From Gammaproteobacteria bacterium (lineage in GTDB: Bacteria; Pseudomonadota; Gammaproteobacteria; Pseudomonadales; JAUIET01), in NCBI GenBank assembly GCA_030429735.1, contig JAUIET010000002.1, forward strand, positions 1-64,000: a stretch of DNA of 64,000 nucleotides, in the 5' to 3' direction. The position numbers and the translations under genes are program-made. The notes below the pieces were generated by a model that was given only the letters and a program-made list of their open reading frames with translations, did not search any database and had not been told where the DNA came from. Of this stretch, positions 51,184 to 60,006 are shown one piece after another (positions within the stretch are counted from its first letter, which is position 1; every line of letters starts with the position of its first letter).

Positions 51184-52338
51184 ATGTCCAATCCCGCCCG
51201 GCACGCCGCGCATTCACGAGTACTCGACCCAAGCTCCTCGCAACAGACGGCGGCCCGGAGTATTAACGGTGTTGAACTGGAATTGCTGCAATCCTTCGTT
51301 CCGCTCAACAAGCTCAGTGACGACCATCTTGATAGCCTGTTACGCGACATAGAAGTGGAGTACCTGTGCGCTGGGCAGACACTGTTTGAGGCGGGCGAAA
51401 GCGACAACAAGCATATTTATTTGCTGCACGGCGAGCTGCAGATGTCGGGTGCGGATGGCCGCACGGAACTGCTGTCTGCGGAAAGTATGATGTGTACTTA
51501 TCCGGTGGCTCATTCACAACCCAGATCCTGTGGTGCAGTGGCCGTCAGCGATTGCAGCTTGCTGCGTTTTGACTCTGATCAATTGGATGGCATCGTCGCC
51601 TGGGAACAAATTGTTAGCTACATTCTGCTGGATATTTCTTCACGCCGCGAGTTGGACTCTGACGCACTGTGGATGACCACCTTGTTGCGCTCAAACCTGT
51701 TTTACAAAGTGCCACCGATCAATATTGCCCAGATTCTGGATCGCTTCAATGAACTAGAAGTGAAGGCCGGTGACGTCATTTTGCGCCAGGGTGAAATTGG
51801 TGATTGCTGCTACGTGATAAAAAGTGGTGAAGCGGACGTGTACAGAGCCAAGGATGAGCGCTCCAAGCAAGACTGTGTTGCGCGCCTGGGGCCTGGCCGC
51901 TGCTTTGGTGAAGACGCGCTGATCAACAACGCACTGCGCAATGCCACGATTCGAATGAACACCGACGGGCGTTTGATGCGGCTTGGCAAACAGGACTTCT
52001 ATTTGCTATTGCGCGAGCCCAAAGTGGTGAACATGAATCTCTCTGCCGCCAGTGACGCCTTACACAATGGCGCACAGTGGATTGATGTGCGCAGCCAGGA
52101 AGAATTCGAGGCTGGTCATTGCGCCAGCGCATTGCATATGCCGCTGGAGATCTTGCAGCTTAAAACCCGGATGCTGGACAAAAGCAAACAATACGTGACC
52201 TATTGCAACTCCGGTCGTCGAAGCCAGGCCGCAGCCTATTTTCTGCAGAGTCTGGGCTTTGACGTATGTGCCCTATCAGGGGGGTTTAAGCGGTATTCAG
52301 CCGATGCCAGGGAAAAGCACCTGCGCTTGTGTTTTTAG
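51184..52338 (+). CDS. Cyclic-nucleotide-binding domains fused to rhodanese
   Basis: The protein is about 384 aa from ATG 51184 (TTG 51172 is also possible). It has two CAP_ED-like beta-barrel domains. The first (about 35-140) is degenerate; the second (about 165-275) has GDVILRQGEIGDCCYVIKSG and FGEDALINNALRNATIRM, close to the FGE-x(n)-R-x-A phosphate cassette. The rest is a rhodanese domain with WIDVRSQEEFEAGH and the active-site loop YCNSGRRSQAAAY. No DNA-binding or membrane part is present. It might sense cAMP/cGMP and handle a persulfide, or act as a signalling scaffold. It is followed by a convergent DUF1853 gene. Confidence 0.83.
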   Translation: MSNPARHAAHSRVLDPSSSQQTAARSINGVELELLQSFVPLNKLSDDHLDSLLRDIEVEYLCAGQTLFEAGESDNKHIYLLHGELQMSGADGRTELLSAESMMCTYPVAHSQPRSCGAVAVSDCSLLRFDSDQLDGIVAWEQIVSYILLDISSRRELDSDALWMTTLLRSNLFYKVPPINIAQILDRFNELEVKAGDVILRQGEIGDCCYVIKSGEADVYRAKDERSKQDCVARLGPGRCFGEDALINNALRNATIRMNTDGRLMRLGKQDFYLLLREPKVVNMNLSAASDALHNGAQWIDVRSQEEFEAGHCASALHMPLEILQLKTRMLDKSKQYVTYCNSGRRSQAAAYFLQSLGFDVCALSGGFKRYSADAREKHLRLCF

Positions 52339-52379
52339 GCTACTTGGGCCGTATGTTGGTTGAAGCTGATAATGATTGC

Positions 52380-53339
52380 TTACCGCGCTGAGTTGCCAGG
52401 CCAACTCGGCGGTACAACAAATGTGCGCGGCAAGGGTTTACCAAGCTCATCAATTCCTTCAATCATCACCGGAAACTGGCTTTGCTTAAAGTGCTCGGCA
52501 ATGTGTTGCTGCAGGGTTTGTTTGCTGGTGCCGTGTTTGCTCAAAAAGCCATCAGCTAAAGGCGCTAACCAGTCTGACTTGCTCAGCAATGTCGTTTTCT
52601 GCCAGTCTCTGATGTGATCAGGCAATACGGCCAGCCGAATCCAGTCACCGCGATGATGCCTGGGTAGGCATTGTGTTGGCGGACTGACCGTTTCGCTCGG
52701 AACAAACAATTCACCGGCAATCACCACGCGCTGCACCTGCGGCAAAGGCGTGCCATTGTTCTGCAGTGCTTTGTGCCCATAGGGCGAGCTGGCCAGCTTG
52801 CTTTGCTGTGTGAGCATTTTGTCGATCTTGTCTTCCAGTGCATCCTGCGAGCCTGGGCCAAGCCAGCGGCGATCTGGCTGCGGCTGCATGGAATCTGCCA
52901 GACCCATGTAGAACTTCAATGCTATTTCCAGGTGTATGACCTGGCCCCCACTGGAGTGATCACGGTAGATAAAATCGAATTCACCCAAGGTTCGGTTCTC
53001 ATCACGCACGGGCAGGTTACGTACCAGTAAATCCATACCTGGGTCATTCGATAAAAAGAACTCAATCAGGTGTTCGAAATAGATACCCAGGCGTCTGCGG
53101 CCGGTTTTGGCCGTCAGGAAATCATGCAATTCACGCGGAGTTTGATCCAGCGATTGCAGGGCTTGCAGGCGTTGCGGGGTTAACAGGAACAGCGATTCAA
53201 GGTCGCTGCCAAGCAGCCCAGAATCGTCCGATTCTGCGCTGACCAGCATCGCCTGGCTGAAGCAGGCCCAGCCTAAATCCCTGACCAGTGGATCAGTGAG
53301 TTGTTGAAGAGCGGCTTCGTCTGTCGTAAGTACCTGCAT
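52380..53339 (-). CDS. DUF1853 family protein
   Basis: The 319-aa protein fits DUF1853, a gammaproteobacterial family of unknown function. It has VRDLGWACFSQAML near the start, RRLGIYFEHLIEFFL, GEFDFIYRD and HLEIALKFYMG, with conserved acidic and Lys residues. The order E-F-D-F, then H-L-E-I-A-L-K, reads like a PD-(D/E)xK nuclease core (D and E-x-A-x-K spacing). A nuclease fold is plausible but not shown. It is divergent from nadK with 38 bases between the starts. Confidence 0.8.
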   Translation of the reverse strand: MQVLTTDEAALQQLTDPLVRDLGWACFSQAMLVSAESDDSGLLGSDLESLFLLTPQRLQALQSLDQTPRELHDFLTAKTGRRRLGIYFEHLIEFFLSNDPGMDLLVRNLPVRDENRTLGEFDFIYRDHSSGGQVIHLEIALKFYMGLADSMQPQPDRRWLGPGSQDALEDKIDKMLTQQSKLASSPYGHKALQNNGTPLPQVQRVVIAGELFVPSETVSPPTQCLPRHHRGDWIRLAVLPDHIRDWQKTTLLSKSDWLAPLADGFLSKHGTSKQTLQQHIAEHFKQSQFPVMIEGIDELGKPLPRTFVVPPSWPGNSAR

Positions 53340-53377
53340 GCGTCTATAATACTGCCTTTGTTGATTGAGGTAGCGGG

Positions 53378-54271
53378 ATGGAGACTTTTCGCCATATTGG
53401 CATTCTCGGCCGCGTAAGCGAAGAACGGGTGCGCGATACCATCGTGCAGCTGGAGCGCTACCTGATTGGCGCGGGGGTGCACGTTCAGCTGGAGGAGCGG
53501 GTAGCAGAAGCCCTGCCAGGTTCCCAATCCCGTGCAGCCACTATCGGCATGATTGGCGAAAGCTGCGATCTGGCTATTATCGTTGGTGGCGACGGCAGTT
53601 TACTGGGTGCGGCGCGCAAACTGGCGCAATACGATATTCCATTGCTCGGCGTTAACCGCGGCAAGCTTGGCTTTCTGACGGATATTTTGCCTGACCAGGT
53701 GGAAGAGCAGGTGGGGGCGATTCTGCGCGGCGAATACCAGATGGAGAAGCGGTTCCTGCTTGAAGCCGTGCTGAGTCGCGACGGCCAGCCCGTTGGTAAA
53801 TCAGAAGCGGTCAATGACGTCGTGCTGGATTCTGGTAAATCTGCGCGGATGATTGAGTACGAGCTGTTCGTTGACGACGAATTTGTTTTCTCACAGCACG
53901 CTGATGGCCTGATTGTGTCCAGTCCAACGGGGTCCACGGCCTACGCCTTGTCGGGCGGTGGGCCGATTATGCACCCCAGGTTGGATGCTTTGGTGCTGGT
54001 GCCGATGTTTCCGCACACGCTCAGTACTCGCCCTATCGTGGTTGACGGTAACAGCGAGATTAAAGTGGTTATTGGGCGAAACAACCCAACCAACCCGCAA
54101 TTGAATTGCGATGGCCAGGTCAATTTCTCGGCTGCACCCGGCGACGTTCTATACGTTCACAAGCGCCGGCACGGGTTTAAGCTGGTTCATCCTTTAGATC
54201 ACAGTTATTACGCAGCATGCCGCGACAAATTGCGTTGGGGTAACCGCCTTGACCAGGCGCGAGATACGTGA
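53378..54271 (+). CDS. nadK: NAD kinase
   Basis: The 297-aa enzyme phosphorylates NAD+ to NADP+ with ATP. Its GGDGSLLGAAR loop (with the catalytic Asp), GVNRGKLGFLTD, NDVVL and SPTGSTAYALSGGGPI motifs are standard. It starts the conserved series nadK - DUF1315 - DUF2797 - pepN. Confidence 0.97.
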   Translation: METFRHIGILGRVSEERVRDTIVQLERYLIGAGVHVQLEERVAEALPGSQSRAATIGMIGESCDLAIIVGGDGSLLGAARKLAQYDIPLLGVNRGKLGFLTDILPDQVEEQVGAILRGEYQMEKRFLLEAVLSRDGQPVGKSEAVNDVVLDSGKSARMIEYELFVDDEFVFSQHADGLIVSSPTGSTAYALSGGGPIMHPRLDALVLVPMFPHTLSTRPIVVDGNSEIKVVIGRNNPTNPQLNCDGQVNFSAAPGDVLYVHKRRHGFKLVHPLDHSYYAACRDKLRWGNRLDQARDT

Positions 54272-54278
54272 GGAATTG

Positions 54279-54557
54279 ATGACGGTTACGCTTGACGACA
54301 TGCTGCAGACCTTAACCGCCGAAGGGGTTGAGAATTTGCGGGTTGCCGTTGAATTGGGTAAGTGGCCAGACGGTCGCCAACTTGATCCAGAGCAAAAGGC
54401 CTTATGCATGCAAGCCCTGATTGCCTGGGAGCAAAAATACCTGCCCGCCTCGCAGCGCAGCGGTTTTCTGCCTGGTAATGAGTGTGCGGGTAAAGACGCT
54501 CAAGATAACACAACTAACGACGACATTCAGGTGATTCGGGAGCCTTTCAATTCATGA
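54279..54557 (+). CDS. DUF1315 (YeaC-like) protein
   Basis: The 92-aa protein has the family pattern LDDMLQTLTAEGVENLRVAVELGKWPDG (quoted in part: residues about 5-30), then Q-x-A-L-C-M-Q-A-L-I-A-W-E. It is small, helical and of unknown function. ATG 54279 has GAGG just upstream and follows the nadK stop by seven bases. It overlaps DUF2797 by four bases. Confidence 0.88.
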   Translation: MTVTLDDMLQTLTAEGVENLRVAVELGKWPDGRQLDPEQKALCMQALIAWEQKYLPASQRSGFLPGNECAGKDAQDNTTNDDIQVIREPFNS

Positions 54558-55393
54558 GTGATGGTGAACTGCTGGCAGGTACGCTACAAAAAATGCAAGT
54601 GCGGCTGGCGCAACCTGTGGAGTACCAGCTGCCTTTGGGCGAGGCCTTGTTGCCCTTGAATCAGTATCTGGGCAGTCATCTGACGCTGGTGTTCAGCGGC
54701 AATATATTTTGTACTCACTGTGGCCGAAAAACCAAAAAGAGTTTCAATCAAGGCTACTGTTTTCCCTGTATGAAACGACTTGCCCAGTGCGACTCGTGCA
54801 TCATCAGCCCCGAAAAATGCCATTACCATGCCGGCACCTGCCGCGAACCGGAGTGGGGTGAGCAGCACTGCATGATCGAACACATTGTGTATCTTGCCAA
54901 TGCATCGGCGCCAAAAGTAGGTATTACCCGAGGTTCGCAAGTACCCACACGCTGGATCGACCAGGGAGCCAGTCAGGCTTTACCTGTGTTGGCGGTGCAG
55001 ACACGCCAGCAATCTGGTTTGGTGGAAGTGTTGTTCAAAAACCACATTGCTGATAAAACCAATTGGCGAACTATGTTGAAGGGCGCACCCGACCCGGTTG
55101 ATTTGCAGCAGCTTGCCAATGACTTGCTCGAACGAATTCAACCCGAGCTCAATGAGTTGCAGAATACGCATGGCATACAGGCCATACAGATTCTTGATGA
55201 GCAGGACAGCGTAGATATTGAGTACCCTGTTCAGCAATACCCGGAAAAAATTGTCTCGCTTAACGCTGAGAAAACCCCTGAGCTTGGCGGGCAATTGCTG
55301 GGCATGAAAGGGCAGTATCTGATCTTCGATACCGGTGTGATCAACATGCGTAAATACACTGGTTACGAAGTGTCCGTTCGAACAGCATCCTAA
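54554..55393 (+). CDS. DUF2797 family zinc-binding protein
   Basis: The 279-aa protein has a cysteine-rich zinc region (IFCTHCGRKTKKSFNQGYCFPC and QCDSCIISPEKCHYHAGTC, quoted in parts). It continues with the family signature HIVYLANASAPKVGITR and PTRWIDQGA, which resembles a GIY-YIG-like module: YLA...KVGITR. Function is unknown. It is coupled to DUF1315 by ATGA overlap and followed by pepN after eight bases. Confidence 0.85.
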   Translation: MSDGELLAGTLQKMQVRLAQPVEYQLPLGEALLPLNQYLGSHLTLVFSGNIFCTHCGRKTKKSFNQGYCFPCMKRLAQCDSCIISPEKCHYHAGTCREPEWGEQHCMIEHIVYLANASAPKVGITRGSQVPTRWIDQGASQALPVLAVQTRQQSGLVEVLFKNHIADKTNWRTMLKGAPDPVDLQQLANDLLERIQPELNELQNTHGIQAIQILDEQDSVDIEYPVQQYPEKIVSLNAEKTPELGGQLLGMKGQYLIFDTGVINMRKYTGYEVSVRTAS

Positions 55394-55401
55394 GGATTGA
55401 A

Positions 55402-58083
55402 ATGAAGGAAGGCCAACCCCGCACTATTTATCTTAACGATTACGAACCACCCGCGTTTTTGATCGATGAAACCAGGCTGCGGTTCGAACTGTGGGACACG
55501 CACACCATCGTGCGCAGCACTCTTAGGCTGACACGAAATCAGCATGAATCAATGCGTGACAATGCGTCGTTGCAGCTCGATGGCGTTGATCTGGAACTGC
55601 TGTCATTGGGTATTGATGGCAAAGCCCTGAAGACCACAGAGTACTTGTTGTCGCCAGAAAAACTGACCATTCCCAATGTGCCAGATAGCTTCGAGCTGGA
55701 GTGCATAACGCGAATACGCCCGCAGGAAAACACGTCGCTTGAAGGCTTGTATCGCTCGCGTGGCATGTTTTGCACGCAGTGCGAGGCCCAGGGCTTTCGC
55801 AAGATTACCTATTACCTCGACCGCCCGGATGTAATGTCTCTGTTTCGAACGGAGATAGAAGCCGACAGCTCGCACTACCCTATTTTGCTGTCAAACGGTA
55901 ATGCAGTAGAACAACGTACGCTGAGTTCCGGCCGGCACCTGGCGGTGTGGGAAGACCCATTTCGAAAACCTGCGTATCTGTTTGCTCTTGTGGCGGGGTC
56001 TTTGTCTTGCATCCAGGATGAATTCATCTCTCGTTCAGGGCGTCGTGTTGAATTGAGGATGTATGTTGAAGAAAAAGACCTTGATAAGTGCGAGCACGCA
56101 TTAACCTCGCTGAAGAAATCCATGCGCTGGGATGAGGATGTGTTTGGTCGTGAGTACGATCTGGACATCTTTATGATTGTCGCGGTGGATGATTTCAATA
56201 TGGGCGCAATGGAAAACAAGGGCCTGAACATATTCAATACGTCCTGCGTGTTGGCCAATCCGGAAACAACGACCGATCTGGGCTTTCAGCGTGTCGAGGC
56301 GATTGTCGCGCATGAGTATTTTCATAACTGGTCAGGCAACCGGGTAACCTGCAGAGACTGGTTTCAGCTCAGCTTGAAAGAAGGGTTTACTGTTTTCAGG
56401 GACGCTGAATTCTCATCAGACATGGGCTCCAGAACCGTGAAACGGGTTGAGGACGTTGCCCTGTTACGTACCGCGCAGTTTGCCGAAGACGCAGGTCCCA
56501 TGGCGCACCCCGTTCGACCCGACAGTTACATGGAGATTTCCAATTTTTACACCGTGACTGTGTATGAAAAAGGCGCCGAGGTAGTGCGCATGCTGCACAC
56601 CTTGTTGGGCGCAGAGCTTTTTCGCCAGGGCAGTGACTTGTACTTTGAGCGCCATGATGGTCAGGCGGTAACAACAGACGATTTTGTGCGCGCAATGGAA
56701 GCGGTTAGTGGGCTGGACCTGAATCAATTCAGACGTTGGTATTCACAAGCCGGCACGCCTGAGTTGGCCGTCGCCGGTGAATGGAAAGATGAAGACAACA
56801 GTTATCATCTGACCATTGAACAAAGTTGCCCACCAACTCCAGGGCAAACTGAAAAGCAAGCGTTTCATATACCGTTTGCGATGGCCTTGCTTGGCGAGGC
56901 GGGTAAGCTGCGCTTACAGCTTAGGGGTGAAGACCCGGCCGCGGCGGCTGAGCTTGCTGACAACACCGAGCGCGTATTGCATGTGACTGAGCCTAGACAA
57001 ACCTTTGTGTTCGAACACCTGCCCGAGCAGCCTGTACCCTCTTTATTGCGCGGCTTTTCAGCGCCAGTGAAATTGAGCTTTGACTTCAGCGACGCTGACT
57101 TACTGTTTCTGATGAGCCATGACGACGATGGCTTTTCGCGCTGGGATGCCAGTCAGAATCTGGCGCTGCGTGAATTGCGACGATTGGTGTTGGCGTACCA
57201 AAACGGTGATGCTCTGCAAATGGACAGTAAGCTGGTGGATGCTTACCGAGTATTGCTGGCTGATGATACGCTGGACAAGTCTATGGTGGCGATGATGCTC
57301 AGCCTGCCCAGCGAGGCGTATATCGGCGAGGTGATTCAGCCGGTGGATGTGCTGGCTATTCATCGTTGCCGTGAGTACGCAAGATCGGAAATAGCACGCA
57401 GTCTGGAAGGCGAGTTGACGCGCGTGTATGAAGCCAATGACGTTAACGAGCCCTATCAGGCGAACGCAGAGCAGATCGCCAGCAGGGCGCTCAGAAATAC
57501 TTGCCTCGCTTATTTGATGCAACTGGGCAACGAGGAGCAGGTGGCCCGTTGTGAGCTGCAGTTTGCGAATGCTAACAATATGACCGACACCTATGCGGCC
57601 TTGCGGGAGTTGGTGAATTGCGAAGCCGAACCTGCGCAGCAGGCCAGGCAGCGGGCGCTGGCGAATTTTTACCAGCGCTGGCAGCATGAAGGTCTTGTTG
57701 TTAACCAATGGCTCCAGGTTCAAGCCAGTGCACAATTACCTGGTGGCCTGAGCACGGTTAAGAGTCTGCTGAACCATGACGCGTATGACGCGAGCAATCC
57801 GAACAAAGTACGTGCAGTAGTAGGCGCTTTCTGTGGGCAGAACCTGATTAACTTCCATAATCCGGACGGTTCGGGGTATCAGTTTCTGGCCGATCAAGTA
57901 ATTGAGCTGAACACAAAAAACCCGCAAATAGCTTCTCGTTTGCTGGGGCCGCTATCCAAATGGCGGAAATATACTTTGCCGTTGCAGGAACAGATGCTGG
58001 CTGCCTTGCGAAAAATCGAGAGTTGTGAGCACTTATCGAAAGACGTCTATGAGGTGGTCAGCAAATCGCTCAAAGATGCGTGA
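55402..58083 (+). CDS. pepN: Aminopeptidase N (M1 metallopeptidase)
   Basis: The 893-aa cytoplasmic enzyme removes N-terminal residues from peptides. The substrate motif is MGAMENKGLNIF and the zinc site HEYFHNWSGNRV, with the second Glu in LKEGFTVFRD. Length and order match the E. coli PepN type. It ends a conserved housekeeping run and converges on the Bat operon. Confidence 0.97.
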   Translation: MKEGQPRTIYLNDYEPPAFLIDETRLRFELWDTHTIVRSTLRLTRNQHESMRDNASLQLDGVDLELLSLGIDGKALKTTEYLLSPEKLTIPNVPDSFELECITRIRPQENTSLEGLYRSRGMFCTQCEAQGFRKITYYLDRPDVMSLFRTEIEADSSHYPILLSNGNAVEQRTLSSGRHLAVWEDPFRKPAYLFALVAGSLSCIQDEFISRSGRRVELRMYVEEKDLDKCEHALTSLKKSMRWDEDVFGREYDLDIFMIVAVDDFNMGAMENKGLNIFNTSCVLANPETTTDLGFQRVEAIVAHEYFHNWSGNRVTCRDWFQLSLKEGFTVFRDAEFSSDMGSRTVKRVEDVALLRTAQFAEDAGPMAHPVRPDSYMEISNFYTVTVYEKGAEVVRMLHTLLGAELFRQGSDLYFERHDGQAVTTDDFVRAMEAVSGLDLNQFRRWYSQAGTPELAVAGEWKDEDNSYHLTIEQSCPPTPGQTEKQAFHIPFAMALLGEAGKLRLQLRGEDPAAAAELADNTERVLHVTEPRQTFVFEHLPEQPVPSLLRGFSAPVKLSFDFSDADLLFLMSHDDDGFSRWDASQNLALRELRRLVLAYQNGDALQMDSKLVDAYRVLLADDTLDKSMVAMMLSLPSEAYIGEVIQPVDVLAIHRCREYARSEIARSLEGELTRVYEANDVNEPYQANAEQIASRALRNTCLAYLMQLGNEEQVARCELQFANANNMTDTYAALRELVNCEAEPAQQARQRALANFYQRWQHEGLVVNQWLQVQASAQLPGGLSTVKSLLNHDAYDASNPNKVRAVVGAFCGQNLINFHNPDGSGYQFLADQVIELNTKNPQIASRLLGPLSKWRKYTLPLQEQMLAALRKIESCEHLSKDVYEVVSKSLKDA

Positions 58084-58134
58084 AATTGTCTGTGCCACAG
58101 AAGCGTCGTACATTCGCTCCATCCTTGCGAGACC

Positions 58135-60006
58135 TCACACTTTATATAAAGGCTGCAGCTCAGGGCCGCTGAACGAGCGCCGTGATTTGCGGGCACGGGT
58201 GATCTCGGAAGCGGCTTTATCGATCGCGCTGGCATCAAATGAAGCAGAGCCTGATTGATACAACGCCGAATCAAGCGCCTTGATTTCTTTTCGCAATTCA
58301 TCGTTTGCTAGTGCGGCGCTCACGGCAGACAGCGAGCCCAGATGTTGCTTGCCAGTCACTGCTCTGGCCCACTGGATCAGTGCCTGTTTAATCCTCACCG
58401 GGTTGTTTTCCTTGCAAGCCTCACTCAATGCAGCGCGGGTTTCTTTGACAGAGGGTGCTTCGGCCACTTCGGCTGCCGCGGCGTGCGGGTGTTTGCGAAA
58501 AAACAGAAAATAGAGAACGGTTGCCACCCACAATAAAAATGTGACCAGGGTTGCGTATTGCCAGAAAGTATTGCCACCACCGACGTGTTCGGCAAGCGTG
58601 ATGTCGTTTGCGGTACTGTCGGCATTCGCTTGTGGGTTTACAGGCGTACTTGCAGCATCAGGTATCTGTGCTGATTGAGCGGGATCACTTGCTTGTGCCG
58701 GAGGGCCATCCACGTGCAATACCTGTTCTGGAATAATCGCCACTTCCTGCCGGTTGGTGCGCGTATTCCACCAGGGCAGGCGTACTTCGGGCAGGCGCAG
58801 TTGGCCACCATTGCCCGGAATAATCGCCTGGCTCTCGATGCGTGTGCCAACAACGCCTAATGCACTCAACTCATCGGCTGTTTCCGGTTGATCAGGGTAC
58901 TGCTGAGCGCCTTGAAGTTCTGCGATATCCAGTGGTGGCAGCTGACTGCCCTGCAGCCCTTTGGACTCGACAATCAGCGAGCGGGTAATCGGTTCGCCGG
59001 CCTTGAGTTCGGTCAGTTCTTTGCTCCAGGTTTCCAGTATCTGAACGTTTTCTGCAGGTAACCAATCGTTCCCGGTAAATTCAGGTGCCTGTGGTTTTAC
59101 ATCAATTGTGTGGGTCTCGGACGAAGCGCGTATAGGTCGGCCGCGCGAGGGCGCGCCAAAATTATCGAACAGTGAGCCGCTGCGTCGACCGCTGGCCATC
59201 AGGGCGCTGAAGGTTTGTGAAGGTATTTCCAGCTGGCCGCTGCGTTGCGGGAATATTGCGTACTTCACTTCATGCACGTTGTAGTTCATGTTCCGCACAC
59301 GCGTTTCGTAAGACGCTTCGTTGATTTGTTTCACTACCGCGTTTGGAATCTCAAGGTCGCTGAGCTGCGCTCCTCTGGACAAAGCGACTCCATAATAGAT
59401 TCTAACCGTCAGTAACAACTGGCCCTGAACGTAAACCTCGCTGCTGTCCACTTCTGATTGGATAAATACCGGCTCAAAGCCGCCACTCTTTTCAGCAAAA
59501 CTGCTCTTGCTCACTTCAATCACGATGGCATCGGTTTTGTCTCCATCAACCTCTATAGGCGGAATAACCAGCGCGCCTTCACGTTTTGCGGCCAGACTTA
59601 TATGCCATTCCAGTGATGATTCGGTTTTACCATTAACAATACTGTGTTGGCTGTTCCGACTGGTGCCCAGCACTTCGAAGTCCTGCTCAAGCGGTGACAA
59701 GTCCGGACTGTCAAAAATCGACAATGACGTGCTTTTGATGATCAACGTAAATGTTTCGTCCAATCCAATCTTGCTACGGTCTACGCGTGCCGTCAGTTCT
59801 GCAGCTGATAATTGCTGACTGCTTAGCAAAAATGCGATGAACAACCCGGCACTCCACTGCCTGCCGGAGCCGTGCGAGCCGCGTTCAGGTATGCGGGCGT
59901 AGTTTGGGAACGAATAAGTGGTGCGCGTCAGCCCGCAAGCAGCGAAGCAATATGCCGACAATATTGCTTTCACACCGTGTTCAATATAACTGGCCATCTT
60001 TGTCAT
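58135..60006 (-). CDS. batD: BatD family protein
   Basis: The 623-aa protein (ATG 60006; ATG 59997 also possible) has an N-terminal export region ending SSQQLSAAEL. Several beta-sandwich repeats follow, as in BatD (LTARVDRSKIGLDETFTLII, FEPVFIQSEVDSSEVYVQGQLLLTVRIYY in parts, YAIFPQRSGQLEIPSQTF). A membrane helix (about FWQYATLVTFLLWVATVLYFLFF) and a cytoplasmic helical tail complete it. The reading frame is open to 60705, but that extension is antisense to the Gln-rich region of the BatB/C-like gene and is not protein-like. It overlaps the upstream gene by 26 bases. The Bat proteins are linked to envelope stress and aerotolerance; the mechanism is unknown. Confidence 0.85.
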   Translation of the reverse strand: MTKMASYIEHGVKAILSAYCFAACGLTRTTYSFPNYARIPERGSHGSGRQWSAGLFIAFLLSSQQLSAAELTARVDRSKIGLDETFTLIIKSTSLSIFDSPDLSPLEQDFEVLGTSRNSQHSIVNGKTESSLEWHISLAAKREGALVIPPIEVDGDKTDAIVIEVSKSSFAEKSGGFEPVFIQSEVDSSEVYVQGQLLLTVRIYYGVALSRGAQLSDLEIPNAVVKQINEASYETRVRNMNYNVHEVKYAIFPQRSGQLEIPSQTFSALMASGRRSGSLFDNFGAPSRGRPIRASSETHTIDVKPQAPEFTGNDWLPAENVQILETWSKELTELKAGEPITRSLIVESKGLQGSQLPPLDIAELQGAQQYPDQPETADELSALGVVGTRIESQAIIPGNGGQLRLPEVRLPWWNTRTNRQEVAIIPEQVLHVDGPPAQASDPAQSAQIPDAASTPVNPQANADSTANDITLAEHVGGGNTFWQYATLVTFLLWVATVLYFLFFRKHPHAAAAEVAEAPSVKETRAALSEACKENNPVRIKQALIQWARAVTGKQHLGSLSAVSAALANDELRKEIKALDSALYQSGSASFDASAIDKAASEITRARKSRRSFSGPELQPLYKV

